Assembly (NCBI GenBank): GCA_015058945.1
Contig: SVBF01000017.1
Location: 1-64,000 of the forward strand
DNA from: Erysipelotrichaceae bacterium
GTDB taxonomy: Bacteria; Bacillota_I; Bacilli_A; RFN20; CAG-826
Length of the DNA stretch: 64,000 bases
Reading direction: 5' to 3'
The notes under the pieces were generated by a model. That model was not told the origin of the DNA. It saw nothing but the letters and a program-made list of their open reading frames with translations, and did not search any database. The position numbers and the translations under genes were made by a program. Numbering within the stretch: the first letter of the stretch is position 1; every line of letters begins with the position of its first letter. Below, piece by piece: positions 41,313-50,503 of this stretch.

Positions 41313-43804
41313 TGATGTGCCTCCTTGATTCTTTTGGGTCTTATCTCAACGAAATAGGCAATGAGGAAATAGGCGCCCGTGGCGACGAGCAACGTCGCTA
41401 GCAGGATCAAGGGCGCGCTCCAAGCGAAGCCGCCCCACATAAAGCGAAGCAACACGCCTTCGCCTTGGTGCTCCCCGGTTTGGACGCGGACGAAATAGTC
41501 CGGGACAAAGATTAGGATGCCGATCACCAAAGAGGTGAAGAACACGGTCGCACGGTATTTGTTTAACGGCAAACATACGCGCAGTAATGTTCCGTAACTC
41601 ATGATGGAGAAGGAGATGATGCATAGGGAAACAAGAACCTTATAGACCTCTTCCGGGTTATAGGAGATGAGAGAGGGCGCAATCGCATAGAAAAGATAGG
41701 GAACCGCGACGCATAAGGTCTCCGCGATACCAAAAGGTATGGCGCGGACGAAGATGTTCTTCATCATCGAGCCTTCGATGCGTTCGGAACTCGGTTGAAG
41801 CGCAAGGAAGAAAGACGGGATGCCAATGGAGAAGATTTCCCAGACGAGCATGTGCGAAGTGGAGAAAGGATAACGGGGCCCACCACAAAGAACCGAAATC
41901 AAGAAGGCGGCGGAGACGAGCATCGCGAAGACGGTCTTGCTTAGGAAGAGCGAGCAGGAACGCTGAAGGTTGTTGATGACGCGCCTACCCTGAGCGACGA
42001 CGTCGGGTAACGAAGAGAAGTCCGACTTCGTGCAGACGAGGTGGGCGACGCTTTTGGCGGCGCTGCTGCCGCTAGCCATCGCGATGGAGCAGTCCGCGGA
42101 TTTCAGCGCGAGGATATCATTGACGCCATCGCCGGTCATCGCGACTTTGTGCCCCTCTTTTTTGAGCGCCTCGACGATCAATCTCTTTTGTTCTGGCAAG
42201 ACGCGACCGAAGACGCGACAAGTCTTCACAAGCTCAGGAATGTCCTCGTCCTTCACGCTCGACATATCGGCGTAGCAGTCTGCCTTTTTGATGCCGCATT
42301 GCTTGGCGATCTCGGAGACGGTGATGGGGTTATCGCCGGAAATGACGTAGACGGTGACGCCGCTATTTTGGAACCAGTCGATGTTGTCTTTCGCGGAAGG
42401 TTTGATGCGATCGGACAAAACCAAAAGGCCGCAAATCTCGAAATTCTTTGGCAAAACCCCGTTGCTTATCTCGTTTTCGCTATGGCCGATGATAAGGCAA
42501 CGATAGCCTTCTTTTTCATAGCTTTGCAAAAGCAATTCGACTTCCGGTTCCTTTTTGATTGGCGCGAATTCGTAGGCGCCGACGACAAACGAACCGATAT
42601 CCGTGAGACATACGGCGGAGTATTTTTTGTGGGAATCGAACGGCAAAGACTCGAGGACCTTGCCTTTGTTGCGCGCGCCAAACCTTTCCTTCATCGCCCT
42701 GGCGGTGACGTTGTCGTCCCCGGTCGAATGGAGCAAGGCGGAGATGGCATAGGCGATCTCGGCTTCGTTGTAATTATGGAACGAAATCACTTCCTTCACC
42801 GTCATGTCGCCATCGGTGAGCGTGCCGGTCTTATCGAAGCAGATGGTATCGACGCGGGCGAGCATCTCGATGCAGTAAAGCTCTTGGACCAACATGTTTT
42901 TTCTGGCCAAGGCGATGACGCCGGTGGTAAGCGCGACGGAGGTGAGTAGGAACATGCCCGTGGGGAGCATCGCCACCATCGAGCCGGAAAGGCTTTCGAT
43001 GAAAAAGCTCCCGTCCTGAGTCATCGGGAAAAGCGCGTCCAAAGAGACGTGGCGTTTGACGAAGGCGATGACCGTGAAGATGACGCCATAAATCAAGGCG
43101 GTGAGCGCGCAGGTCACGGTGATGTTCCAAATGGATTGGGCAATCTCCGACTTTGGGCGGGCAAAGGCGGAGGCGGTCGCGCGAAGTTTTTCGGCGTAGG
43201 CGTCGCCACCTACCGCCACCACTTGAGCAACACAACTACCCGAAGCGAGGAACGAACCGGAATATAGGGGGTCCCCAGGACCTTTCGCCGCCGCGATGGA
43301 TTCGCCGGTGAGCAGCGATTCGTCGCAAGAGCAATGTCCTCTGAGAATCACCGCGTCCGCGGGGATTTGGTCTCCTTGTTTAAACACGATGATGTCGGAC
43401 AAAACGATCTCGTTGGTGAAGATCTCCGTGTCTTTGCCATCGCGGAGCACAACGGCCTTGTTGTCGGAAAGAACCTTCAATCGCTCCAGTAGGATTCGTG
43501 CATGGACATCTTGATAAATGCCGATCGCGATATTAAGCCCGAATACGCCGGCGAAGATGAAGTGTGTGATCGAAAGCCGTCCCCAAATCATCACGCCGGT
43601 GATGACGAGCAAAAGCAGGTTGAACGGATTGCAAAAGTTATCAAAAAGGATCTTCCCGTAGGACTTGGTGACCGTCTTTTTCGTTTTGTTGACGAGCTTT
43701 TGCTTGTGGCGTAGCTCGACCTGTTCGGCGGTTAGCCCCCTATCGGGATCAACGGCCATAAAACGCGGTCCTTCTGTAGGTATTTCGATCTTCTCGAGCG
43801 TCAT
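41309..43804 (-). CDS. P-type ATPase, CtpE-like cation transporter
   Basis: An 831-residue P-type ATPase with ten or so membrane helices. The phosphorylation motif is CFDKTGTLTDGDM (about 330), the TGES loop is SLLTGESIAAAKG (about 165), and the hinge is MTGDGVNDILALKSADCSIAM (about 580). The membrane helix 4 motif region lacks the CPx of heavy-metal pumps. The overall form matches the CtpE / YfgQ-like group, proposed to handle calcium. It is three bases from the MacB-like gene stop and overlaps psuG. Confidence 0.92.
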   Translation of the reverse strand: MTLEKIEIPTEGPRFMAVDPDRGLTAEQVELRHKQKLVNKTKKTVTKSYGKILFDNFCNPFNLLLLVITGVMIWGRLSITHFIFAGVFGLNIAIGIYQDVHARILLERLKVLSDNKAVVLRDGKDTEIFTNEIVLSDIIVFKQGDQIPADAVILRGHCSCDESLLTGESIAAAKGPGDPLYSGSFLASGSCVAQVVAVGGDAYAEKLRATASAFARPKSEIAQSIWNITVTCALTALIYGVIFTVIAFVKRHVSLDALFPMTQDGSFFIESLSGSMVAMLPTGMFLLTSVALTTGVIALARKNMLVQELYCIEMLARVDTICFDKTGTLTDGDMTVKEVISFHNYNEAEIAYAISALLHSTGDDNVTARAMKERFGARNKGKVLESLPFDSHKKYSAVCLTDIGSFVVGAYEFAPIKKEPEVELLLQSYEKEGYRCLIIGHSENEISNGVLPKNFEICGLLVLSDRIKPSAKDNIDWFQNSGVTVYVISGDNPITVSEIAKQCGIKKADCYADMSSVKDEDIPELVKTCRVFGRVLPEQKRLIVEALKKEGHKVAMTGDGVNDILALKSADCSIAMASGSSAAKSVAHLVCTKSDFSSLPDVVAQGRRVINNLQRSCSLFLSKTVFAMLVSAAFLISVLCGGPRYPFSTSHMLVWEIFSIGIPSFFLALQPSSERIEGSMMKNIFVRAIPFGIAETLCVAVPYLFYAIAPSLISYNPEEVYKVLVSLCIISFSIMSYGTLLRVCLPLNKYRATVFFTSLVIGILIFVPDYFVRVQTGEHQGEGVLLRFMWGGFAWSAPLILLATLLVATGAYFLIAYFVEIRPKRIKEAHQ

Positions 43805-43807
43805 AGG

Positions 43808-46714
43808 TTATTCGGTCCTAAGGCAAACGACGGGGTCTTTCTTCGAGGCGATGCGGGCGGGGATGAAGCCGCTGACGAAAGCCAAGAGAATCGAGATGGC
43901 GAGCAACACCAGAGCGTGCCACGGATTAAGCTGGGCGATCGAGGAGAGGTTGTTGCCGGGGAATTGGTGATCGAGAATGGCGTTGATCGGGAAGCACGCG
44001 ACAAAGGTGAACGCGATGCCGATAAAGCCCGCGATAAAGCCGATGATGACGCATTCGGCCTCAAACAAACGCGACACGTCCTTCTTCCTTGCGCCGCAAG
44101 CGCGCAAGACGCCGATTTCCTTTGTGCGCTCAATGACCGAGACATAGGTGATGATCGCGGTCATGACGGAAGAGACGACGAGTGAGATGGAGGCAAACAC
44201 GATCAAGACGGCCGAGATGACCGAGATCATGGTGGAGAGCCCGCCCATCAAATCCTCCATGACGTCGCTATAAGTGATTTCGTTGTTCGGATGCTTCTCA
44301 TTCCAGGCGTCGAGGTATTCATGGATGGTCGCCTTAGTGGTAAGCGAGGTCGGGAAGATCAAAACAGAGGAGATCAAGGAATAGGAATTGGCATAGGCCA
44401 CGAGGTCCATGATGTTCTCGGCGGCATCCGGATTGAAGTATTCGGCAAAACCGATCGCGGCGATGCGCGCCATGTAGTTGGTGATGTCGTCCTGGCTGGT
44501 GAGTCCGATGCGCTCGAACTCCGTGCCGAGGTTGCGACAATGGGAGAGGAAGTCCGAGATGCCGCGCCTCGTGTTCCATGACATTGAGGAATACATATGG
44601 AAGCAATTGGGTAAGCCGCTAGTCAAAACCTGCATGGCTTGGAAGACGTTGGATTCCAGGTTCTCGGAGGTGGAGGAATTGATGAGCGCGGTGACCGAGG
44701 CGAAGAGCTTCTTCAAGTTCTGGACGCCATCCTCATCCGGATTATCGCTGCGCGGGATGAACCAGTTGCGGCGCTGAACCTCGCCTAACGCCGCGGAGGG
44801 GGTCCCTTCCGCGATGTCGTCCGCCATGATTTGGGTCAGCTGCGGGGTATAGGCCAAAGAGGCGGGCATGAGCTGGATATAAGAGGTCGGGGTCGGACGG
44901 AGGACGCCGACGATCTTCATTTTGATCGGATTATATTTCGCGTCGTCGTTAAAGACGATGGAGGCACCGGGCGTACGGACGCTCTTGATATGGAATTGCG
45001 ACGGCTCCGAAGTGATGTCGACGCTCAAATCGTGAGTCTCTTGTGATCCGCTGACGGTGACGTTGAGGTTGGAGTGGCTGTCCCGGACGTTGTCATCGAG
45101 GACGCTTTCAAGATCTGCCGGATTTTTCGGAAGCTGGTAAAAGTCCGAATTGCGGTAGCACTTATATTCGACTTTTCCGGGATTCGCTTCGTCTTTATAG
45201 AGAATGTCCGCGAAGGAAATGGTCTTTTGCTCCGGGGTAAGGGACTTAAAGGTTTCGTCGCTGCCGAAATAGCCGAGTTTGCGGAGGGTCGCGAAATCGA
45301 TGCGGTTATAACGGTCGACGACGATCGCCATCTCGTCCGCCTTTTCGGGGAATTTGCCTTCGATGGTGTCGTAAAGCGACTTCATGTGTTCCTTGTCGCC
45401 GTAGATCTCATGAATGATCGTCGCGGGAAGCGAAGTCACGGAGGAGATCGCGGAACCAAAGGATCCGGCGGAGCTATATTGGTTGATCGTACTGATGGTG
45501 TTGTCGGCCTTTTTCGCGATGAAATGGAAGTCGAGGCCCTGACGGTTATACATAATCGACATCGCCGTGCCATAAGCGGTGCAGGTCGGATCACTCGTCA
45601 TGCGGTTGAGATAGTCGAAGTAATCGTTGCTCAGATTGTTATAGACCGGCGTGGCGATCGTGGTCGACGAATCGTAGACGCGAACGTTTTTGTCCGTGGG
45701 GAAATCTTCGGGGAGTTCGATGTCCATCGCGTTGATTTTGTAGCTCACGGGGTTGATGGAAATCGGTACTGAGGAAGCGATGGAAACCTCCACGTCCCCG
45801 ACATATTTGGAGAAGCCGTTGCTCGTGGCGAGGACTAAGGCGACGCCGATGATGCCGAAGGAGCAGGCGATGGCGGTCAAGATAGTGCGCCCTTTCTTCG
45901 TGCGGATGTTGCGCGCGGAAGAACCTAAGGCCGTCCAAAAAGACATCGCGCTCTTCTTACCCGTCTTCGGGTTGTATTCTTCGTTGGTCAAAGGCGGATC
46001 GAGGGGATCGCTATCACGCTCGACGCGTCCATCTTTCATCTCGATGATGCGATCGGCGTATTCGTTAGCGAGTTCGCGGTTATGGGTGACCATAATGACG
46101 CAGCGGTCTTTACCGACGTCGCGAATCAAATCCATGACCTGAACCGAGGTGGTGGAGTCGAGCGCGCCGGTAGGTTCGTCGGCCAGGATGATGTCGGGGT
46201 CGTTCACGAGGGCGCGGGCAATCGCGACGCGCTGCATCTGACCGCCGGAAAGTTGGTTTGGGCGTTTTTTGACATACTCCCCTAGGCCGACTTTTTCCAA
46301 GACGGCGAGCGCCTTGGCCTCACGGTCCTTGCGGCTAAGTCCGCCGAGCTGCAACGACATGACGACATTTTGCAAAACGCTGAGGTGCGGAATGAGGTTA
46401 TAGGATTGGAAAACGAAGCCGATCCTCTTGTTTCGGTAGTTGTCCCAATCGCGGTCTCTGTAATCCTTCGTCGACTTGCCGTCGATGATCATGTCGCCCT
46501 CGGTGTAGTGGTCGAGGCCGCCGATGATATTGAGCAAGGTGGTCTTGCCCGAACCGGAATGTCCGAGGATTGCGACGAAGCCTTTGTCCGGGAAACAAAG
46601 CGATAGGTCGTGGATCGCGGTGAAGGGCTTCTTGTCGACGTAATAGTCCTTCTTGATATGGGAGAGTTGTAGGCAGACTCTCGGGCTAGTTTTCGTGGTG
46701 TCGTTGTCTTTCAT
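43808..46714 (-). CDS. MacB-like ABC transporter with fused ATPase and FtsX-type permease
   Basis: A 968-residue single-chain ABC transporter. The N-terminal ATPase (about 8-245) has Walker A GHSGSGKTT, signature LSGGQMQR and Walker B DIILADEPTGALD. A helix near 270-295 leads to an extracellular part of about 500 residues. Three C-terminal helices carry the FtsX signature (SVIERTKEIGVLRACGARKKDVSRLF). Such type VII systems act as mechanotransducers for export or cell-envelope signalling. MKDND is chosen as start over an earlier in-frame ATG. A TATAGT hexamer lies close upstream of this start, so its leader would be very short. First gene of a long operon. Confidence 0.92.
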   Translation of the reverse strand: MKDNDTTKTSPRVCLQLSHIKKDYYVDKKPFTAIHDLSLCFPDKGFVAILGHSGSGKTTLLNIIGGLDHYTEGDMIIDGKSTKDYRDRDWDNYRNKRIGFVFQSYNLIPHLSVLQNVVMSLQLGGLSRKDREAKALAVLEKVGLGEYVKKRPNQLSGGQMQRVAIARALVNDPDIILADEPTGALDSTTSVQVMDLIRDVGKDRCVIMVTHNRELANEYADRIIEMKDGRVERDSDPLDPPLTNEEYNPKTGKKSAMSFWTALGSSARNIRTKKGRTILTAIACSFGIIGVALVLATSNGFSKYVGDVEVSIASSVPISINPVSYKINAMDIELPEDFPTDKNVRVYDSSTTIATPVYNNLSNDYFDYLNRMTSDPTCTAYGTAMSIMYNRQGLDFHFIAKKADNTISTINQYSSAGSFGSAISSVTSLPATIIHEIYGDKEHMKSLYDTIEGKFPEKADEMAIVVDRYNRIDFATLRKLGYFGSDETFKSLTPEQKTISFADILYKDEANPGKVEYKCYRNSDFYQLPKNPADLESVLDDNVRDSHSNLNVTVSGSQETHDLSVDITSEPSQFHIKSVRTPGASIVFNDDAKYNPIKMKIVGVLRPTPTSYIQLMPASLAYTPQLTQIMADDIAEGTPSAALGEVQRRNWFIPRSDNPDEDGVQNLKKLFASVTALINSSTSENLESNVFQAMQVLTSGLPNCFHMYSSMSWNTRRGISDFLSHCRNLGTEFERIGLTSQDDITNYMARIAAIGFAEYFNPDAAENIMDLVAYANSYSLISSVLIFPTSLTTKATIHEYLDAWNEKHPNNEITYSDVMEDLMGGLSTMISVISAVLIVFASISLVVSSVMTAIITYVSVIERTKEIGVLRACGARKKDVSRLFEAECVIIGFIAGFIGIAFTFVACFPINAILDHQFPGNNLSSIAQLNPWHALVLLAISILLAFVSGFIPARIASKKDPVVCLRTE

Positions 46715-46899
46715 TGCCCGCACACTATAACACCATTAATTATTTCGGCTAGACCTTGTTTTTCGTCTATTTTTTATACAGCGTAAAATTCCGCGTAAGA
46801 CCCCGTCTTTTCTTATAAAGAAAAAGTTTCTTGGCATTTTTCGACGATTATATAGGGTTAAACGATAAAAACTCTTCAATCTCGGCTTTGTGTTTTTGC

Positions 46900-46924
46900 A
46901 AAGAAAAACCGCTAAATTGCGGCC
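46900..46924 (-). terminator. Intrinsic terminator of tadA
   Basis: On the minus strand: CCGC, 6-nt loop, GCGG, then TTTTTCTTT; stem bases 46909-46912 and 46919-46922. A second hairpin (GGCTTTT/AAAAGCC, about 46941-46961) lies closer to the stop codon. Confidence 0.6.
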
Positions 46925-46964
46925 TTTGCGTCGGAATTGCTGGCTTTTTAAAAACAAAAGCCGC

Positions 46965-47423
46965 TTATTTTTTCTGATTTCGGCGCTTTGCGAAAAACGC
47001 TTTGATCAACGTGGAGCACTCGTTTTCAAGCACGGAGGCGATGACGCTTTGGGCTCCGTTATCGGAATCGAGGACGTGGTATTTGGAAACGATCGCGCCC
47101 TCTTCCTCGTCCTTCGCGCCAAAAACGATCGAGGATAATCTCGCCTGCTTTATGGCGCCGGCACACATCAGGCAAGGCTCCAACGTGACATAGAGGGAGC
47201 AGCCTTCCAGGGTCCATTTGCCAATCGCTTTCTCCGCCGCGACGATCGCATTGATCTCCGCGTGTCCGGAGATGTCGTTCTCCCTTTCCCTGGTGTTATG
47301 GCCGCGCGAAATCACCTCGCCGTTTTTGACGATGATCGCCCCTACCGGGACTTCGCCTAGGCGGGCGGCTTCCCTCGCCTCTTCCAGAGCGAGTCGCATA
47401 TAGGTTTCGTCGCGCGTTTCCAT
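46965..47423 (-). CDS. tadA: tRNA-specific adenosine deaminase
   Basis: A 152-residue TadA that converts A34 to inosine in tRNA-Arg(ACG). The zinc ligands are His54 in the HAEINAI motif (catalytic Glu56) and the cysteines of PCLMC (Cys84, Cys87). Length and motifs are typical. It starts 26 bases from the SRP RNA 3' end on the same strand, so it may be read through from that promoter. Confidence 0.96.
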   Translation of the reverse strand: METRDETYMRLALEEAREAARLGEVPVGAIIVKNGEVISRGHNTRERENDISGHAEINAIVAAEKAIGKWTLEGCSLYVTLEPCLMCAGAIKQARLSSIVFGAKDEEEGAIVSKYHVLDSDNGAQSVIASVLENECSTLIKAFFAKRRNQKK

Positions 47424-47448
47424 ATACCTATTAAATATTTATAAAGAA

Positions 47449-47528
47449 AACCACCGCACAGGGGAAGATACGTTAAGGCTGCTACGTTCCCGTCCTGACC
47501 TGGTTCCCTACCCGCTCCTCGCGATGGC
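47449..47528 (-). ncRNA. ffs: Small signal recognition particle RNA (4.5S-type)
   Basis: The minus strand reads ACCAGGTCAGGACGGGAACG then TAGCAGCC, the Ffh-binding domain IV of SRP RNA (compare ACCAGGUCAGGUCCGGAAGG in E. coli 4.5S RNA). The ends pair: GCCAUCGC at the 5' side with GUGCGGUGGU at the 3' side. A TATAAT box on the minus strand (47540-47535) is seven bases before the predicted 5' G at 47528. A U-run follows (UUUUCUUU). The length of about 80 nt means it lacks the Alu domain found in Bacillus. Confidence 0.92.
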
Positions 47529-47597
47529 GGAGTAATTATAGCCTCTTCCGCGAACAAAGCCATCTCTATCCGCGTTCCTCGCGTTACAATGTTTGGC

Positions 47598-48302
47598 ATG
47601 GAACCCCTACTGGAAGCCAAGGGCTTGACGAAAACCTATGGCGAAAGCGAGACGAAAGTCACCGCCGTCGACCATATCGATTTCGTCATTGGCAAAGGCG
47701 AGTTCGTGGTAATCCTCGGTCAATCCGGGGCGGGTAAGTCCACCTTATTGAATTTGATCGGCGGCATGGATCAGATCAGCGAAGGCGCCTTGTTGATCCG
47801 TGGAGAAAATCTCGCACGCTATAACAAGCGCCGCATGACCGAATATCGCCGCGCGAAAGTCGGGTTCGTCTTCCAGTTCTATAACCTGATGCCCAACCTC
47901 ACCGCGAAGGAAAACGTCGAGATCGCGACCGAGATTTGCAAAGACTCATTAAACCCCGAGGAAACGCTCCGTTCCGTCGGACTAGGCGAACGACTCGACT
48001 TCTTCCCGGCGCAGCTTTCCGGCGGTGAGCAACAACGCGTCTCCATCGCCCGCGCCATCGCGAAGAACTCCGACATCATCCTTTGCGACGAGCCGACCGG
48101 CGCCCTCGATGACGAAACCGGCAAAGGAATCCTTTCGTTGTTGCAAAGCCAAGCCCATGAAAAGGGCAAAACCGTCATCGTGGTCACCCATAACTCCGCG
48201 ATCGCCGAGATGGCGGACCACCTCCTCCGCATCAAGAACGGAAAGATCGTCCTCGACGAAAGAAACACCCATCCGAAAAAGGCGGAAGAAATCGCTTGGT
48301 AG
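47598..48302 (+). CDS. Lone ABC transporter ATPase (LolD/MacB type)
   Basis: A 234-residue ATPase with Walker A GQSGAGKST, signature LSGGEQQR and Walker B DIILCDEPTGALDDE. It belongs to the LolD/MacB-type group, whose partner is normally an FtsX-like permease encoded next door. No permease gene follows; the next gene is an XRE regulator. The fused transporter at 43.8-46.7 kb has its own ATPase. There is no Shine-Dalgarno, and a TACAAT hexamer at 47585-47590 is seven bases before the ATG, so the message may be leaderless. The gene diverges from the SRP RNA gene. Confidence 0.88.
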   Translation: MEPLLEAKGLTKTYGESETKVTAVDHIDFVIGKGEFVVILGQSGAGKSTLLNLIGGMDQISEGALLIRGENLARYNKRRMTEYRRAKVGFVFQFYNLMPNLTAKENVEIATEICKDSLNPEETLRSVGLGERLDFFPAQLSGGEQQRVSIARAIAKNSDIILCDEPTGALDDETGKGILSLLQSQAHEKGKTVIVVTHNSAIAEMADHLLRIKNGKIVLDERNTHPKKAEEIAW

Positions 48303-48456
48303 GCGGTTGCGCCTCCTTTTTCATCTTTGATGAAACATTAGTTCCGTAAAACCATCGGTTGCGGGAATTTACAACTGCCGGTTGTGTAAAAGCAACTTTC
48401 GCTCAATCATTCTTTTTGGGTTAGCCCGTTAAGATGATGGCAAGGAGGTCCGAACA

Positions 48457-48969
48457 ATGGACAACAAAAAATTCGCACAAAAACTCACGAGCCTTCGCAA
48501 AGAGAAAGGCCTCACCCAATCGGACATCGCGGAGAAGTTACACGTCTCCCCGCAGGCGGTATCCAAATGGGAAAACGGCGACTCGATGCCCGACATCGAT
48601 CTCCTCCTTCCCCTCGCGGAACTGCTCGACGTCAGCGTCGATGAACTCTTAGGCAGGGAAAAGGAGAAAGTCGTCTTCGCCGAGCCCCAGGAAGGCCCCA
48701 TCGACTTATCCAACCTCTTCCTGCGCATCCAGATCACGACGACAGACGAAGACCACGCCAAGGTCAACGTGAACCTCCCGCTCCAACTCTTGGAAGTCAT
48801 CATGGACAAAAACGGCCACTTGAACATCGATCTAGGCAACAACCCACAGGTGAAGAACATTGACTTCCGCAAATTGGTCGCCTTGGTGGAAAAAGGGGTG
48901 CTTGGCAACCTCATCGACATCCAATCGGATGAAGCGACCATCAAGATCTTCGCCGAAAGGATCTCGTGA
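48457..48969 (+). CDS. XRE-family regulator with C-terminal beta domain
   Basis: A 170-residue protein. Residues 4-60 are a Cro/CI helix-turn-helix (GLTQSDIAEKLHVSPQAVSKWENGD), close to the one in the XRE-TPR gene. The C-terminal part has a run of hydrophobic strands and a helix resembling SHOCT-like bactofilin-type tails in stress regulators (VNVNLPLQLLEVIMDKNG). AAGGAGG lies eight bases before the ATG. It overlaps the next small gene by four bases. Confidence 0.8.
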   Translation: MDNKKFAQKLTSLRKEKGLTQSDIAEKLHVSPQAVSKWENGDSMPDIDLLLPLAELLDVSVDELLGREKEKVVFAEPQEGPIDLSNLFLRIQITTTDEDHAKVNVNLPLQLLEVIMDKNGHLNIDLGNNPQVKNIDFRKLVALVEKGVLGNLIDIQSDEATIKIFAERIS

Positions 48970-49181
48970 AACTAAAAATCAGGGACAAGGAATCCGGCTT
49001 TCGCCTCTCCCTTCTCTTACCTATACGCGCGACTTTGTGGGTTCTGAAGAAGGCCGTGGCGGACGATTACCCTTGGCTCATCCCCTTGCTCACGGAAGCG
49101 AAGAAATCGAAGAAGCTCATGAAGGGCAGGCCTTTGGTGGAAATCGATTCCGATGATGCCTACGTCCGCATCACCCTATGA
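48966..49181 (+). CDS. Small protein coupled to XRE regulator
   Basis: A 71-residue basic protein (KLKIRDKESGFRLSLLLPIRATLWVLKKAV), no membrane helix of full length. It overlaps the XRE gene by four bases (GTGA), so both are translated together. This pattern, a regulator with a small amphipathic protein, resembles anti-sigma-like or SHOCT-type partners, but I cannot name it. Confidence 0.65.
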   Translation: MKLKIRDKESGFRLSLLLPIRATLWVLKKAVADDYPWLIPLLTEAKKSKKLMKGRPLVEIDSDDAYVRITL

Positions 49182-49184
49182 GAA

Positions 49185-49218
49185 AAACTCACGTTCAGGC
49201 GGGACGTGAGTTTCTTTT
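49185..49218. terminator. Bidirectional intrinsic terminator
   Basis: AAACTCACGT (49185-49194) with ACGTGAGTTT (49204-49213), 9-nt loop, then TTTCTTTTT. Serves the XRE pair and the convergent serS. Confidence 0.82.
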
Positions 49219-49222
49219 TGAT

Positions 49223-50503
49223 TTATTTCTTGACGGGGTGGATAACCTCGAGCCCGCCCATCCATTTACGCAGGACTTCGGGGATCACGATGCTGCCATC
49301 CTCGAGTTGGCATTGTTCCACGAGGGCCGGGAAGACGCGGGAAGTCGCTAAGCCGGAGCCGTTAAGGGTATGGCAGAAATGCATTTTGCCCTCGGCGTCC
49401 TTATACCGGATCATGCCGCGACGGGCCTGATAATCCCTGGCGTTGGAGACGCTGGAGACTTCTTTGTAGATGCCCATCGAGGGGATATAGACCTCGATGT
49501 CGTAGGTACGGGCCATCGAATGGGAGCAATCGCCGGCGGCGAGCTTATCGACCTGATAGGTGAGGCCGAGGCCTTCGAGAAGCTTCTGGGCCTTGTGGTA
49601 CATCTCTTCGAAAGCGGCGTCGGAGCCTTCCTCGGTGGTGTATTGGACCATCTCGACTTTGTTGAATTGATAGCCACGGATCATGCCGCGTTCCTCGGTG
49701 CGGTAGCTGCCGGCCTCTTTGCGATAGCAAGGGGTGTAGGCGAAGTATTTGCGCGGCAAGTCGTTTGCCGTGAGGACTTCGTTACGGTGAAGGTTCACCA
49801 GCGCAGTCTCCGCGGTCGGGAGGATGAACTTACGCGGTTCCATGCCCTCGAGCCAGAAGACGTCTTCGGCGAACTTGGGGAATTGTCCCGCGGTATAGCC
49901 GGATTCGTAGTTGAGGATATGCGGCGGTAGGATCATCTCGTAGCCGTCGTTAAGATGGCATTCGATGAAATAGTTGATCAAAGCCCATTCGAGCCTCGCG
50001 CCGAGGTTGGTGTAGATCCAAGTGCCGGCACCGGAGATCTTCGCGGCGCGCTTATAGTCGATGAGGCCGCACATCTCGCAGAGAGTGACGTGGTCGCGCG
50101 GGGTGAAGTCGAACTTGCGCTCCTGCCCGAAATGATAAAGCGGGGTGTTGTTTTCCTTGCCGCCGCCAAGAAGATCGTCGTCGGGAAGGTTGGGAAGGAC
50201 CTCGATGAGGGATTTGAGCTCCGCCTCGACTTTGCCGAGCTCCTCTTCCTTGGCTTTGTTGTCCGCGGCGAGGGCTTTGACCTTGGCAAAGACGGGCGCG
50301 GGGTCCTTGCCTTCTTTCTTTAACATCGGGACGGAAGCGGAAAGTTTGTTCTGTTCCGCCTTGTTGCTTTCGACGGCGACCAAAAGCTCTTTGCGTTTGG
50401 CCGAGAGGGCAATGATGGGCTCCGGGTCGAAATCCCAAAGCTTTTTGGCGAGTGCGGCTTTCACGTACTCCGGTTTTTCCAAGATGAGTTTGATGTCGAT
50501 CAT
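49223..50503 (-). CDS. serS: Seryl-tRNA synthetase
   Basis: A 426-residue class II synthetase. An N-terminal coiled-coil arm (about 28-100) precedes the catalytic core with class II motifs 2 and 3 (FAYTPCYRKEAGSYRTEERGMIRGYQFNKVE and FCHTLNGSGLATSRVFPALVE). The length is normal. It overlaps the upstream glycosyltransferase by four bases. No T-box is visible. Confidence 0.96.
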   Translation of the reverse strand: MIDIKLILEKPEYVKAALAKKLWDFDPEPIIALSAKRKELLVAVESNKAEQNKLSASVPMLKKEGKDPAPVFAKVKALAADNKAKEEELGKVEAELKSLIEVLPNLPDDDLLGGGKENNTPLYHFGQERKFDFTPRDHVTLCEMCGLIDYKRAAKISGAGTWIYTNLGARLEWALINYFIECHLNDGYEMILPPHILNYESGYTAGQFPKFAEDVFWLEGMEPRKFILPTAETALVNLHRNEVLTANDLPRKYFAYTPCYRKEAGSYRTEERGMIRGYQFNKVEMVQYTTEEGSDAAFEEMYHKAQKLLEGLGLTYQVDKLAAGDCSHSMARTYDIEVYIPSMGIYKEVSSVSNARDYQARRGMIRYKDAEGKMHFCHTLNGSGLATSRVFPALVEQCQLEDGSIVIPEVLRKWMGGLEVIHPVKK

